Source: Cyanophora paradoxa (lineage: Eukaryota; Glaucocystophyceae; Cyanophorales; Cyanophoraceae). From it: a stretch of 64,000 nucleotides of DNA. The stretch is from the NCBI GenBank assembly GCA_004431415.1, contig QPMI01000428.1, positions 124,001-188,000 of the forward strand, given 5' to 3'. A program made the position numbers and the translations under genes. Under the pieces are notes generated by a model. It saw only the letters and a program-made list of their open reading frames with translations. It searched no databases and had not been told where the DNA came from. Shown here in pieces: positions 9,674 to 20,857 of the stretch (position 1 is the first letter of the stretch; every line of letters starts with the position of its first letter).

Positions 9674-11295
9674 CTACAGGAACAGCGCCATAGCAAGTGC
9701 CGCAATGAGCGAGAAGAGGACGATAGAGGGCGACGCCCGCTCGCCGGCGGATTTAGGAGGGAGGGGGGTGGGAGTCACGACTGTGCTGTCGAGCGGGGCA
9801 AGGACGGTGCCGGAGGGGGTCACCATCTTGATCGTCGTCGGGGTGACGGTGATCGTAACCGTGCTGCCCGCCGCGGTGAGGGCCGTGGCGAGATTGTTCG
9901 AGAAAGCGTTGATGCAAGCGGTGCAGCCGATCTGCTGCAAGAACGATTGGGCCGCCGCGCCGGCGGAAACGGAGCCGGTGCTTGCGAAGACGTACGTGAC
10001 CTGCAGCCAAGAGAAATTAGGGATGCGAATGCTGCGGGCGAACGGGGGGGAGGGGGGGGGGGGGGGGGGGGGGGAGACTGACCTTGGTACTGGAGGTCTG
10101 GAGGGCCGCACGGCGAGAGCTCCTGCGGGTCGCCGCGCACTGGACGGTGACGGACGAGGAGTCCACGCCCGCGGTGCTGGCCGCGCCCGCTGCGAGGCCG
10201 GTCTGGGTCTTGTTCTCCTGGCACTGGGCGAGGGTGATGGGCAGGATGACGGTCACGGAGACCGAAGTGCAGGTGGGGCTCTGCGGCGCCGCCGTGGGGA
10301 AGTCCGTTGCGGTCGGCCGCACGAACGAGCCGGCGATGGCCTTCGTGTAGTACGACGTCTGGACCGCGAGGTACGCGTTCGTCACCGAGTCGAAGTAAGC
10401 GGCCGGGCTGCCGAGCACGCCAGAGTAGACGGCGGTGGGAGTCCCGCTGATGCCCTTGCTCATGTTATAGCCCTTGACGCTCGAAGCCACCACGGAGGCT
10501 GCGGGTCCGCATCCGTCAGTCGAGAGGCAGCGCAGAATCAAGCACTGGGAGAGTACCATTGCTGACGGTGAGCGTGGCCTGGGCAGAGGCAGCGAGCGCC
10601 TCGGTCGAGGCCGCAGTCCACAGCATTGTGGCCAGCGCGGGCGGCAGGCAGCCCGAGTCGGTCGAGCCGAGGAGAACGGCGTAGGAGGCAAAGGTGCCGG
10701 GAACGGTGGTGAGGGCGCCCGAAATAGTCGTGTCGCTGCAGCACCGCATTAGGAAAAGCGATTGATTGAGGGGCCAGGCGGTCGGCTTTCAGACGCGCAC
10801 CGAGTCAAGTTGCCGTTGGCGGTGCGGAAAGTGAGAGAGATTTTCACCCCAGAGCGGACAGTCCCGTTCGAAGCGACGCCTGCAAATGGGCAGGGGATCA
10901 GGGCCATGATCTGTCGTTCCGCGAGCACGCCGCACCTGTGAGGTTGCCGACGGTCTCGATGAGCACGTTCGGGGTCTTGGAAGAGGGCGTCTTGGTGACC
11001 GTTCCGGCACCTGTCCCCTCGATGCTGTAGCTGACGACGTTGATCCCGCTGTGCAGGCCGTAGAGCTGGACGGTCGTCGAGTTGGAGGTGCTGTTCAGGA
11101 ATTTCGCGAGGACTATGCCCTCGCTGCGGACGCGCGAGGTAAGCGGCAAGCCTTCCAGATGGAAAGCGAGCGAGCGCACCCAGCGAACTGCGTCGCATCA
11201 GCAACCTTCAGGACCGCGTACGCGTCGAAGACGGCTGCGTGTGCGGAGACCGCCGCGAGGACGAGGACGGCCGCTGCGAGGACGCGGCGCTGCAT
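9674..11295 (-). CDS. Secreted, probably GPI-anchored cell-surface protein
   Basis: The ATG at 11295 starts a clear signal peptide (MQRRVLAAAVLVLAAVSAHA, followed by AVFDAY). The last exon ends SAGERASPSIVLFSLIAALA plus MALFL, a small-residue site followed by a hydrophobic tail with no charged residue after it, which is the pattern of a GPI-attachment signal. Between these are Ser/Thr/Ala-rich exons with N-glycosylation sequons (for example FLNSTSNSTT and ASNGTV). A late segment reads CTSVSVTVILPITLAQCQEN, then AGVDSSSVTVQC and LQVTYVFASTGSVSAG; this beta-alpha-beta rhythm resembles SEA-like or ferredoxin-like extracellular modules, but I cannot name the family. At least five short introns are present, one (about 10015-10084) with a long homopolymer tract. 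It is probably displayed on the cell surface or scale/wall; the function is unknown. Confidence 0.65.
10044..10074. repeat. Poly-G/poly-C tract inside an intron
   Basis: This is a 31-base run of G broken by a single A. On the coding (minus) strand it is a C-rich tract just after a GTCAGT donor, so it acts as a long intronic polypyrimidine stretch. Its length is probably variable or imprecise. Confidence 0.8.
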
Positions 11296-12020
11296 CGCTG
11301 CTGATGGAATTCGAGCGCCTGGCTGGCGTTCGCTGCGGCGGCGGGAGGAATGCGACGGCTGCTGGTCGGCGGCGCTGCAGAGCTGAAGCTGCGGTCCGGG
11401 AGACGAGGTATGCTGCTAAGGACCGATGGGACGGCGCTGCAGCGAGTGCAAAATGAGGGGCGGGCGCGTGAGGAGACGGCGAGGGGAGCGTGCCACGTAC
11501 GAATTCGAATGGCCCGCTTCGAAGAGGAACGTGCCACGTACAAATTCCAAGGCACGAGTGAAGGGGGGCGCGCTTTTCGAACTCCCTTTCGAATTGCCAG
11601 CGCATTCCGAACTCGCTTTCCGAATTCGAACCTGGAACGCGAAGCTCCTCTACGAATTGGAACTCCGTCGTGCATTTCGAAGTCCATGGCCAGCAATTCG
11701 AACTCCCGAAGTCGGTGAAGGGAGGCGCGGGTCAAGGGAGTTCGAAGTTCGCAAAAACTCGAGAGCCCGGTGGTCCGATTTGAAAAGGGGCCCGCCCGGA
11801 ACTGCGAGTTTAGCTCTGTTGTACCCCCGGGAGCCGGCCTTCTTCTGCCTTGGACGCGTCGGGCGCGCGTTGGGACGCAGCTTGCAGCTGCGGGGAAACG
11901 ATTGCGCGCCTCTCGGAGCTCCCGGCGCCCCTGCCAGGCCGCCAATGTGCCGTCCAGCGGCGCGTTAGCCGGGTCTCATATGCGACGCGGAGTAGAGCGT
12001 AGCTAAGGATTTTGAGCGCA
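11296..12020. promoter_or_regulatory. Divergent intergenic region with TTCGAA cluster
   Basis: This 725-base gap lies between two divergent start codons. Eight TTCGAA hexamers fall between 11504 and 11746, several within longer GAATTCGAA or TTCGAACTCC contexts. A 10-base word TGCCACGTAC occurs twice (near 11491 and 11531). No protein-coding signal is convincing. It is a likely bidirectional promoter; the repeated word could be a binding site or the remains of a short repeat. Confidence 0.45.
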
Positions 12021-15000
12021 ATGGGAGCATTAGGCGGCGCTTGGCGCCACTTTGAGAAGGAGGACGATGCCAGCCTGGATCAGCAGCTGGCCGAGTTCAA
12101 GCGGATGGTCTTCGAGAGTGCGCCCCGCGCCATTGATGTGCGTACGAGTGCCTCTGACCGCAGACCGGCTGCCTGCAGCCCGGCCGGAGTCGCGGGCGGA
12201 CCCCAGCGGCTACCAAGCCTACGCGAAGGCATGCAGGGAAGAGGTGCGGTCGCAGCGCGGCGCTGTCGAAGCGTTTCTGCGCCGATGCGGCCGTCCGCTC
12301 CGCAGGGTCTCGTGGTGCTGACGGCGATGGAGGGGAAGCTGGCGCGGGAGAAGCTGTCGCTCGCCCGCGCGGACCTCGGCCCCGCGGGCATGCGCGCCCT
12401 CTCCGCGGCGCTGCTGGTCTGCTCGCGCCGCCCGCGCGCCCCTCGCCGTCCTCGCCGACGGCCGGCGACAGGCGAACGCGGCCGTGACGGAGCTCGACGT
12501 GGAGGAGAACGGCCTGCTGGCCGCCGGCGCCCTCGCCCTCGCACGCGTCCTCCAGGCGCGCCGCCCCGCGCCCGCCCCCGCCGCACCGCGCCGCTCCCGG
12601 AGCGAGCCCCGGCGCCCGCAGGGGAGCGCGCGCATCCGGGTGCTGCACGTCGGGCGGAACCGGCTGGGGAAGCAGGGCGGCCTGGCGCTGGCGGGCGGCC
12701 TCCGCGCCAGCGCAGCGCTTGCGCGGCTCGAGTGCGCCTCCAACGGGCTCGAGGACCAGGCGGCGGTGCGGCCCCGCGCCCGCGCCCCGCGCCGCCTTAC
12801 GAGCGGCGGGGGCGGCAGGCGGCGCTCTTCGCGGGGCTGGAGGGGAACGGGACGCTGACGCGCCTCGACCTCTCCGACAACGTCATCGGCGACGGCGCCG
12901 CGAAGGCCCTCGCCGCCCTCCTCGCCCGCAACGCGTCCGCGCCCCGCCCCCCGGCCCCGGCCCCGCCCCGGCCCGCCGCCGCCCGTCGACGTCGCGGCGG
13001 GGCGGGGGAGCAGCTGCCTGCGGGACCTGGACCTCTCCAGCAACCGCTTCACGAGCCACGCCGCGCAGGTCATCGCAAAGGCCCTCGAGGCGCGGCCCTC
13101 CCGCCCGCCGCCCGCCCCCTGCCCGCCCGCCCGCGACGGCCGCGGGGCGCAGGGCAACGTCGCGCTGGGGCGGCTGGACCTCTCCGGCAGCGAGCTGGCC
13201 GTCGACGGCTCGCTCGCCTTCGGCGCCGCCATCGCGCGCAACGCGACCCTCGGCGAGGCGCGCGCGCCCCGCGCCCGCGCCCCTTCCCTTCTTCGGCGCC
13301 TCACGCGGCCCGGCCGGCAGCTCGTGCTCTCGAACACGGGCGTGCCGCTCGAGGGCGCCATCGCCCTCGCGTACGCCCTCCGCTCCAACAGGGCCCTCCG
13401 CCGCCTCGACCTGAGGTCCGGAGACCGACGGCCGGCCGGCCGGCGCTCTCGCTCACCGCACCGCGGGCAGCTCGAACCCGCTGACGAAGGAGGGGCGCCG
13501 CGCCCTGCTGACCGCCCACCTGCGGTCCGGCAGCCAGTGCAGCCTCGGCCTCGTGCGCCCCTCCCCCCGCCGGCCGCGGCCCGCGCGGTCGCGAAGGCAG
13601 ACGCTTCGGCCGCCCGCCCGCACGGCAGGAGCGGACCGACGCGACCGTGGGCCGGAACAAGATCGTTTTCGACCCCGAGCGCCTGACGGGGTGCGCCCTC
13701 GCTTCCCACTCCGCCCGCCCCGCCCGCCCCACTCCGACGCCTCCCCGCAGCCTCTACCGCCTGCGGCTCGACGATCCCTGGGAGCGATGGGCGCGCGCCC
13801 GCCGCCCCGCGCCTCCGCCCGCTTTGCGGGCGGCCGCTGAGCGGGAGCCGGGATCAATCGCAGGTGGCGCACCGGCTGCGGGAGCGGGCGTGCACGCACA
13901 AGGGGGAGACGTGGCGGCACGCGACGCTGAACCGGCGGCGGTACCAGCTGCCGGCGCTCGCCGAGGAGCTGCCCCCCGCAGGCGTCCTCGAGGTCGACTA
14001 CATCGCCACCGTCGGGGCCCCCATCTACAAGCGGCGCGCCCCCGCCCGCCCGCGCCGGCGCCGGCGCAGGCGAGCGCGCTGACGCGGAGGGCGGGGCAGG
14101 CGTATTAAGCTGGACCTGTCGCTGCCGGAGGGCCACGGGGTCGCCCTGCAGCTCATGGAGCGCTGCCTCGAGCACATGGAGGAGAGCTGGCACGGCGAGC
14201 GCACCTTCGCCGCCCCCGCCCTCCCGCCCCGCTTAGTTCGAGCAAGGGATCGGGGGGCGTCTGCCGCGCTTCGAGCACGCCGGCTCGGGCCCCACTCACG
14301 CCGCGCCGCAGACTCGTACCTCTCGGGCAAGCCCTTCATCATCTCCAAGCAGCGGGGCGCCCTCAAGGCGCGCCCGCGCGCGCGCAGCGGGCGGCGGCCC
14401 CGCCCGAAGCGGAGCGCCCTCCCCTGAGCGTCGCGTGCCGCGCGCAGGTGCCCGAGCGGGGTGTGCTGGAGCTCAACTACTTGATCCACTCCGAGCACGC
14501 CGGCCTCCGCTTCAACAGGTGCGCCCCGCAGAGACAGACGGCGACGCGGGGGGCGGCCCGCCAAGCGCCCCCCTCTCCTCCCCCTCCACAGCTTCCCCCC
14601 CACTCCCACCCCCCCCCCTCTCCCGGTCTTGACGTCCCCCTCCCGCGGCGCGGCTGGGCAGGGAAGAGCCGGCGGGCCACTACCGCCTCCGCCTCGCGCT
14701 GCCCTGGGAGCGTTGGGTCGCCGACCAGCTCCGCACCCGCGCCCTCACCGAGGCGAGCCCGCGGCGATCGGTCCCTGTACCCCCGCGCGGCCTACTCCCC
14801 CGCTCACTCACTCCCTTTCCTCAACGAGCAGCCGGGCGAGGCGTGGCTCAACGAACACTTCAAGTGCGGGCCGCCCGCGGGACGCCTTTTCCTGCCTCGG
14901 CCGCCTCATGCGTGTGCCCCGGCCCGCGCAGCGAGAAGCCGTTCCGCTTCAAGTCCAGCTGGCAGCTGCCGGTGCGCGCTCGCCCGCGCGCACCCCTCGG

Positions 15001-16787
15001 GACCGAGCCGGCCCCGGCAGGACTGGGGCGTGCTGGAGCTGGACTTCGCGACGAGCCAGCAGGCGGCGACGCTGGCTGTGCCCTACGCCCTCGACATGGC
15101 CCGCCCCTGGTCCCAGTGGATCGCGCGCACCGCTTCCCGCCCCCCCCCCCTCCTCCTGGCCGGAGCTCCGGCGACCCCCCGGGGCAGGCGAGGCGGCTCA
15201 TCGACCGCGTGCGGGCGCTGCACGGCGGCGAGCGCTGGGACGACGTCACGCTCGACAGCGTGCGCCTCCGCCCCCCCTCCTCTCCCCCCCCCACACTTCG
15301 GAGCCCACGTACCCCCGGGACCGCGGGATCCGACTCCGCCGCAGGAGCCGCAGGAGCTCCACGACCCGAAGCACCCGTGGGCCATCCCCACCCGCGGCAC
15401 CCTCCGCCTCCGCCACCTCGCGCGTACCCCTCCTCTAGCTCCCTCCCCCTCCCCCTCATCCCCCTCCTCCCTCCCCCCCCCCCCAGGTTCTGGACCCGGA
15501 GCGAGTGCGGAAGGAGCGGCGGCGGTTCAACCTGACGTCCCCCTCCGAGGCGGCCGAGCTCGAGGCGCTCGTCGCCCTCGCCGAGGCCTCCTCCGACTGC
15601 ACGTTCCAGGTGCCCGTACCCCCCGCGAACCCCTCCCGTACCCCCCCCACTTCTCCTTGGCGACGCCCGGACAGCACGTGTCGGTGGGCAGGGAGCCCTT
15701 CCCCCCATCCCAGGACCCCGCGTGCGCCGCTCCCCGCCCCGTCCCCCCCCCCTGATCCGGGGCGGGGGCAGCGGGGTCTCTTCGGAGCTGCGGGGCCTGC
15801 TGGAGGCGAAGCGCGAGGCGCGGGAGCGCCGCGCCGTCGAGGACCGCCTCCTCGTGCGCCGTACCCCCCCCCCACACTCCTCCCCCTCCTCCTTTTACGA
15901 GCCCGCCGTGCAGGAGCAGGAAGCGTCGGCGGACGAAAGGCGGCTGGACCTCAAGACCTTCGACGCGGACTGGGTCTTCCTCGACGTGCGCTTTTGCGTA
16001 CCCCCTTCCGGCGCTCCCTCCCCGCCCCCTCCGAGCCGGCCTCGCTGCAGCCGCCGGAGCTGGGCCCGGCGCGGGACGCGGAGGAGCACGCGCTGCTCCT
16101 CGCGCGCCTCTGCCAGGCCGAGGACGACCACGAGGCGCGCCGTACCCCCCCCCCCCGCCACCTTTCCCCCCCATTCAGTAACACTGGCGGGGCACGCCGT
16201 ACCCCCGCAGGCGATGGGCATCGTGCGGGCGGCCTGCGTGGACGCCTTCAGCGCCGCGCAGGTGCGGGAGATCCTGCTCGTACCCCCCCTCAAGAGCAAG
16301 GTCCGCTCGCCGGCAGGCCCTGTACCCCATCTGCCAGGCGCGTCCTTACGCTCCGGCGCGGCAGGTGGCGGCGCTGGGGGCGATGCTGCCGCGCACGCGG
16401 GACATGCACACGCTCCTCCACAGCGCCCAGGCGCGGCCCTCCCCGTCCCACTTCGAATCCGGCTTGTTCCCTCCCGCTCGTCTCGCCTCTCCTGAGGGCG
16501 CCGCGCATGCGCAGGCGTTTCCCTTCCCCTGCGACGCGGCGCCCGTCGCGCGCGCCACCCTCAACAAGGCGTGGGTCCCGCCCGCCCCCGCCGCCCCGGC
16601 CCCGCCCGGGCCCGCCTCCTCCCCCCGCAAGAGCCCCCGCAAGCTCTCCGCCTCCGCCGCCGCCGCCGCCGCCGCCCGCCCGCCGAGCGCGCCGCACGCG
16701 CTTGCCGTCGCGGCAGGCACGCCGCGCCGCACCCCCGCGTCGCCCGCCCACGCCTTCTCCTGCAGCCCGCCCGACTGCCCTCCGTGA
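12021..16787 (+). CDS. Leucine-rich-repeat protein with tandem unrecognised module
   Basis: Translation starts MGALGGAWRHFEKEDDASLD; intron 12118-12163 (GTGCGC, CTGACCGCAG) joins it to the next exon. Residues from about 80 on are ribonuclease-inhibitor-type LRRs: KLSLARADLGPAGMRALSAA, VTELDVEENGLLAAGALALA, IRVLHVGRNRLGKQGG, LTRLDLSDNVIGDGAAKALA, LRDLDLSSNRFTSHAA, LGRLDLSGSELAVDGSLAFG and LVLSNTGVPLEGAIALAYAL. From about 13750 to 15420 a module recurs three or four times, pairing an [LD]-x-[LP]-PWERW-like helix with GVLEVDY/GVLELNY/GVLELDF strands. A helical C-terminal region follows (VLDPERVRKERRRFNLTSPS, AMGIVRAACVDAFSAAQVRE) with a Pro/Ser/Ala tail. LRRs mediate protein binding; the function is unknown. 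More than 20 short introns are inferred, many beginning GTGCG and carrying CGTACCCCC, and some with GC donors, so exact exon edges are approximate. Confidence 0.72.
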
Positions 16788-16858
16788 GCGATGCGAACGA
16801 ATCTGCTCTCGAATTCCACTGCTGTACAAGGGGAGATCAAATCTCCCGGCCGTGCCGC

Positions 16859-17425
16859 CTAGCCCGGGGCGGGCGCCCCCGCGGGGCGCGCGTGGTGATG
16901 ACCGTGGCCGGGCAGCGGGTCTGCCTTCCCGCCGTCCGCCTGCCCCTCCGAGTCGTCCTCGTAGCCGCCGGCCTCGCCCACGAACTCGCGGCCGACTTCG
17001 GCCTGCGCATGCAAAAGACATCGATGCATGTGCACGTGTATGTGGATTTCAAAACCCTCGCGCCTCGGCTGGCCAACGAGGCAGAGGCGGCGTTACTCAC
17101 CTCGTGCTCCTCGCGGAACAGGTCCTCCTCGTTCTCCTCGGGCGCCGGCGCCGGCTGCGCCAAGCAAAAACGCGCACACGCGTACGTACGTCCGCGCGTC
17201 AGGGGGTGAGAGCCGCCTCCGCGCAGCGCGCAGACAGCGTGAGCGAACGCTAGAGACCAAGAACTAGCGCTGCGCGATGTTTGCACTGCGGCGCGCCTGG
17301 CAGGAGCGCCTCGGCTCTACGGCGGCGCTCGGAGAAGCGGGGCGCGCCTCCTGCAGGTTTTTGACCGTTTCCCGCTCCTCGCCGACGCCGGGAAGATTAA
17401 CGTTGTCAGCCGCGTGTCGATCCAT
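16859..17425 (-). CDS. Small acidic hypothetical protein
   Basis: On the minus strand, the ATG at 17425 opens MDRHAADNVNLPGVGEERET-VKNLQE. A downstream exon reads PAPAPEENEEDLFREEHE, and after a clear GTGAGT...GCGCAG intron the frame continues AEVGREFVGEAGGYEDDSEG and ends with a His/Gly/Pro tail (GHGHHHARPAGAPAPG) at the TAG 16859-16861. Acidic composition and clean splice signals, including CTGACGCG before an acceptor at about 17160, support a real gene. The join between the first and second exons is not resolved and may use a GC donor. The family is not recognised. It is convergent with the LRR gene (72-b gap) and divergent from the BTB-Tubby gene. Confidence 0.5.
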
Positions 17426-17686
17426 GTTTGACAAGTCACACGTAACACGTTTGTGGCCCGGGTACAGCCTCCGCAAAGTTCCAGAGGCGAGCTCAGCCCC
17501 ACAGCCCCGATCGGGAGCACAGCGCAATACCGCCGCAGCGGAGCAGAGTCGGCGATAGCAGAGCCAAGGGCGGCCGGTGGTTGCAGCGTGACGGGACGGC
17601 GAGGTTCGTCTGGCGTGTCCTCTCGCACTCGGCTGCTGGTTGAAGTCTCTTTCCTGCAGCCTCCACCGCCCCGCATTGCGTCGACC

Positions 17687-20119
17687 ATGGAGCTCGACCC
17701 GAAAGCCGCGGCCATGTCGGAGGCGGGGCCCTCACAGCGGCGATCCGCCCGGGACAGCGTTATCGTGCCGATCTGCGACGACGAGCAGCTCAGGCACAGG
17801 ATAGATGAAGACTTCGAGCCGTCCTGTCACCAGGGAACCCTCGCCTGCTGGTCGGCCCTCGCACGCTTCCTACCCCCGGCCCCCGACAAGCCGGCGGTGC
17901 TGGAGAAGAAGCCGCTGCCAGACATCGAGCTTGTGATGTCGGGCCGCTCGTTTCCGGCACACAGGGCGGTGCTGGCGAAGAGCTTTTACTTCCGGGCGAT
18001 GCTGCAGGGCCCGTGGAAAGAAGCGAAGGAGGCGCGGGTGGAGATCACCGTGGACGACCCCAACATCTCAGTGGACTCCATGGCGCTGGCCATCGACTAC
18101 CTGTACGGGAAGGACGTGGCCATCCCCCCACACCTGGCGCTGCAGCTGCTGGCGACGGCCTGCATGCTCCAGCTGGACGACCTGACCGCGCTCTGCATCA
18201 AGGCGATCACCGACACGCTCAGCCCGCACACCTTCATCGACTCCGTCGAGTTCGCCATCTTCTACAGCCAGCGCAATCTTCTCGAGGTCTGCCTTCGCTG
18301 GCTCCGCTGCCACCTTGTGAGCAGCGGCGCGGGCGTCGGCCGCAAGGTGCCCGCCGCTTCTTTCTTACCTTCGTTGCCTCCGTTTCTGACCCGCCCCGCG
18401 CCCCGCAGCGGCTCAACCTCCTCCCGCGCGAGGGCGGCGCCTGCTGCCCGAACGAGTGCATCGGTGCGCCCGCTCCGCGCCGCCCGCGGCCCGCCGCGCG
18501 CCGCGCCCCGCTTGACATGCCGTGCGCCGCGCAGCGGAGGAGCAGAGCCGCTCGAACTTCGGGAGCGCGTGGCTGCGGCGGAGCGTGCGGGACGCGCAGC
18601 CGCCGCTGCACGAGCGGCGGTCGTGCACGGACTGCGACATCGTGCTGGACGGGAAGCACATCTCGTACCACAACCGGCGCCTCTCGCTCGACGTCTTCCG
18701 CGAGCTCATCGCGTCGGAGGACGCGCGGCGCGAGCGCTTCGAGCGGCACGTCCTCCCCGCCCCTCACGCGCCGCCGCCGGTGCCGCCGCTGACGCGCAGG
18801 GCGCGCGCTCGCAGGCCGGACTCGAGCGGGGAGCTGGTGCAGTGCTACATCAGGCGGGTGAAGGACGCGGAGCTGAAGGAGGAGAGGCGGTACTACCTCT
18901 ACGCGCAGGCGACGGACGAGCTGCTGCTGGTCGCCCGCAAGCGCTCCGGCGGGCGTACCTCCGAGTTCGAGATCTCCTTCGACCCCTTCGACCTCTCCCG
19001 CTTCGGCCCGCGCTTCGTCGGCGCAATGCGGTTCGCCCCTCCGCCCCCGCGCCGCCGCCGCCGCCGCCCCTGAGCGCCGGACGGCCGGGCGGGCGGGCGA
19101 CGCGCAGGTCCAACTTCCTGGGCACGCAGTACGTGGTCTACGACAAGGGGTTCGACCCCGAGGAGGTCGACCCCGCCCTCTTCCCCCTCCCCGAGCGCTC
19201 CGAGCTCGCCATGGTCTTCTACGTGCGTACCCCTCCCCTCCCCTCCCCTCCGCTTCGCTCCCCGTACCCCTCCCCCTCCGCCCCCGGAGCCTGCCCTGCT
19301 GACGCGCGGGTGCGCGCGAGCAGCAAGTGAACCTGCTGGGGGTGCGCGGCCCGCGCAAGATGACGGTGCTTGTGCCCCGCGTGCTCGAGAACCGCAAGGC
19401 CCGCGTCCACTTCCGCACCGGCGACATCCTCCGCTGGCACCTCGACCCCGCCGCGGCGGCGGCCGCCGCCGCCGCAGCCGCCCGCCGCGCCCAGAGCTCG
19501 TCCCAGGCATCTGGCTCGGGAAGCAGCAGCAGCGGTAGCAGCAGCGGAAGCAGCAGCGGCGGGAGCAGCGGCGGCGGGAGCGGGAGCGGCGGCGGCGGAA
19601 GCGGGAGCGGCGGGAGCGGCAGCGGCGCGGGGGCGGAGGGGCGGCCTGCGCGGTCCCGGGGCGACCTGCTCGCCCTCCGCAACAAGCCGCCCCTCTGGAG
19701 CGACCGTGCGCCCTCCCCCCCCCCCCCTCCCCCTTTGCCCCCCTGAAATGTACCCCCGGGCAGAGCTGAACGCGTACACGCTGAACTTCTACGGGCGCGT
19801 GAAGATGGCCTCCAAGAAGAACTTCCAGCTCATCCACCCCGAGAACCGTGCGCCCTCCCTCCACATATCGCTCTCCCGTCTTCCGCCGGTTTGGGGGGCG
19901 AGCCCGGGGCGCGCGCAGCGGACCAGATACTCCTCATGTTCGGTAAGGTGGAGACGGACGTGTTCACGCTCGATTACCGGTACCCCCTCTCCTGCCTCCA
20001 GGTGCGCCGTACCCCCCATACGCTCTGCTCCGCCCTTCCGCCGCGGCCGCTCACGGCGGCCCCCGCAGGCTTTCTCTATCGCCCTCTCCTCTTTCGACCA
20101 CAAGATCGCAGTCTCGTGA
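17687..20119 (+). CDS. BTB/POZ-Tubby fusion protein
   Basis: The ATG at 17687 (context GACCATGG) starts a protein with two domains. First comes a BTB/POZ domain (from about residue 75: LPDIELVMSGRSFPAHRAVL, SFYFRAMLQGPWKEAKEARV, AIDYLYGKDVAIP, LLATACMLQLDDLTALCI). A linker with Cys pairs (RRSCTDCDIVL) follows. Then a complete Tubby C-terminal domain: LVQCYIRRVKDAELKEERRY, LLLVARKRSGGRTSEFEISF, RFVGAMR-RSNFLGTQYVVYD, VNLLGVRGPRKMTVLVPRVL, LNFYGRVKMASKKNFQLIHP, ILLMFGKVETDVFTLDYRYP and AFSIALSSFDHKIAVS-stop. The first Tubby signature (F-x-G-R-V-x-x-A-S-x-K-N-F-Q) is intact; the terminal one departs from the usual K-x-A-C-E. A poly-Ala/Gly-Ser insert (19447-19640) sits where many Tubby proteins have a loop. 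Tubby domains bind phosphoinositides; BTB domains recruit cullin-3. Several introns carry CGTACCCC and CTGACGCG motifs. Confidence 0.9.
19447..19640 (+). repeat. Low-complexity Ala then Ser/Gly coding repeat
   Basis: A GCG/GCC run encodes about a dozen alanines. It is followed by AGC/GGC codon repeats encoding Ser-Gly stretches. It lies inside the Tubby domain between the VHFRTGDILRWHL and LLALRNKPPLWSD segments, so it should be a flexible loop. Confidence 0.85.
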
Positions 20120-20857
20120 GGCCCGCGGCGCGGCGGCGGCGTCCGCGGCCTCTAGTTAGTCCTGAGGCCGTCCTCTTTCCCTATCTTTCCCATAGTGCGT
20201 ATTAAGTGCGTTTTCCCGTGATAGTGAGCATGAGCAGATATATTTCCGGCTGTAGGTTTCAGAGTTGATGTTGCGTCCGGATCCGGCCCTCCGCGGGGCC
20301 GCGACGCCGTTTGTTCTTTCAATGTACAGGTCGTCTGGCTAGTGCTACACGCGTACGGTCAGGGCGCGGGCCCGGGGGCGCCGGCAGCAAATCAGGCCAT
20401 CAGGAGTCGGCCATTGATTGCGCAGGCCCGCGCCCCCCGGCCCGACCCCAGCGCCGCGCGGACTCCGGCCGCGGGAGCGTGATTAACGTTACCCGCGCGC
20501 GACAGTCTGCAGCTGGTAGCGCGTGGCGGTCGAAGTGGACGCTCGATTCGGCGGACGCTACGTACACTGTGGTGCCACGTGCAGATGTTGCTGCCGCCGT
20601 TGCCACGGCGCAGCTGCAGCGCGAGCGCTCGCGCTAGCTACAGCGCTAGCCGGCGCCGGCGCTAGCGCTGGCGGAACTTCGAATTCGAAGCACTGAACTC
20701 GCCTACGGTACCCCCGACTCTTCGTGGTATCCCCGCGGTCGCACAAAGGCGCCCCTTTGCGGCGAAAAAAACTCCTGCCTGCGTCAGGCGAGCTCGAGCT
20801 AGCTTAGCCAAGCTATAGGGCGACCGTGCAAGCGCACCTCGCAGCAGCAGCAGCAGC
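20120..20857. promoter_or_regulatory. Intergenic region upstream of the ammonium transporter gene
   Basis: This 738-base spacer holds the 3' flank of the BTB-Tubby gene and the AMT promoter. No gene is visible. It contains self-complementary words (GCTAGC and GGCGCC around 20635-20670, TTCGAATTCGAA near 20684) and a CAG run just before the AMT start codon. Confidence 0.4.
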
